Origin: Prevotella sp.
GTDB taxonomy: Bacteria; Bacteroidota; Bacteroidia; Bacteroidales; Bacteroidaceae
Direction: 5' to 3'
NCBI GenBank assembly: GCA_021203915.1
Contig: JAJQAI010000146.1
Span: 1-6,769, forward strand
Length of the DNA stretch: 6,769 nucleotides
Part shown: one piece after another, positions 6,721 through 6,769 of the stretch
Position numbering within the stretch: the stretch's first letter is position 1
Layout: the number at the start of each line of letters is the position of its first letter
Position numbers and translations under genes: made by a program
Notes under the pieces: model-generated
Seen by the model: the letters and a program-made list of their open reading frames with translations, nothing else
What the model was told of the DNA's origin: nothing
Databases searched by the model: none

Positions 6721-6750
6721 TATTTGTGAGAAATTGAGGAACATATATAG

Positions 6751-6769
6751 CTGTCTCGTATACACATGT
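6751..6769 (+). other. Probable Nextera mosaic-end adapter remnant (sequencing artefact)
   Basis: The last 19 bases, CTGTCTCGTATACACATGT, match the 19-bp Tn5 mosaic end used in Nextera libraries (CTGTCTCTTATACACATCT, known from memory) at 17 of 19 positions. The match has exactly the full element length, ends at the final base of the window, and has the orientation expected when a read runs off a short insert into the adapter. It is therefore best read as untrimmed adapter with two errors, not genomic DNA. Confidence 0.88.

Noticed and set aside
6603..6749. Open minus-strand frame of about 48 codons ending in TAA at 6603 (possible C-terminus of an upstream gene).
   Set aside because: The translation is low-complexity and lysine-rich (PKKKSKKEIKFLLEKYLLKLK), does not resemble FtsW or another known neighbour, includes the tandem repeat, and is short enough to be chance in AT-rich DNA. 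More upstream sequence would settle it.

Overview
The window is a piece of a bacterial division and cell-wall (dcw) cluster, with every gene on the minus strand. In transcription order it reads murG, murC, ftsQ, ftsA, ftsZ, then a GatB/YqeY-family gene that runs off the left edge. This order, including a yqeY-type gene after ftsZ, together with the protein style (MurG with PSPNVAEDHQTKNA, FtsZ with long extensions and a TPTYKR motif, low GC), points to Bacteroidota, most likely Bacteroidales (Bacteroides/Prevotella-like relatives). The single recognisable promoter has the Bacteroidota form TTG-N21-TAnnTTTG, which agrees. The species cannot be told from the sequence.

Layout from right to left: 6751-6769 is almost certainly residual Nextera transposon-end adapter, so the contig probably ends there for technical reasons. 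6555-6750 is an AT-rich, apparently non-coding leader with a promoter, two inverted repeats and a 13-bp tandem repeat. Then follow murG (GTG start), 19 nt gap, murC, 10 nt overlap, ftsQ, 28 nt gap, ftsA, 6 nt gap, ftsZ (start uncertain), 51 nt gap with a small hairpin, and the partial yqeY. The tight spacing suggests a single transcript from the promoter before murG.

How the genes work together: MurG makes lipid II from lipid I, and MurC adds L-Ala to UDP-MurNAc earlier in the same precursor pathway. FtsQ is the membrane-anchored periplasmic divisome protein, FtsA tethers FtsZ filaments to the membrane by a C-terminal amphipathic helix, and FtsZ forms the cytokinetic ring. The YqeY-like protein has no firmly established role.

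I found no mobile element, CRISPR array, RNA gene or novel system. The points most worth a second look are the adapter remnant, the promoter-bearing gap where ftsW usually abuts murG in related genomes, the in-frame ftsA-ftsZ junction with an unclear ftsZ start, and a few unusual residues and the tail of FtsZ.
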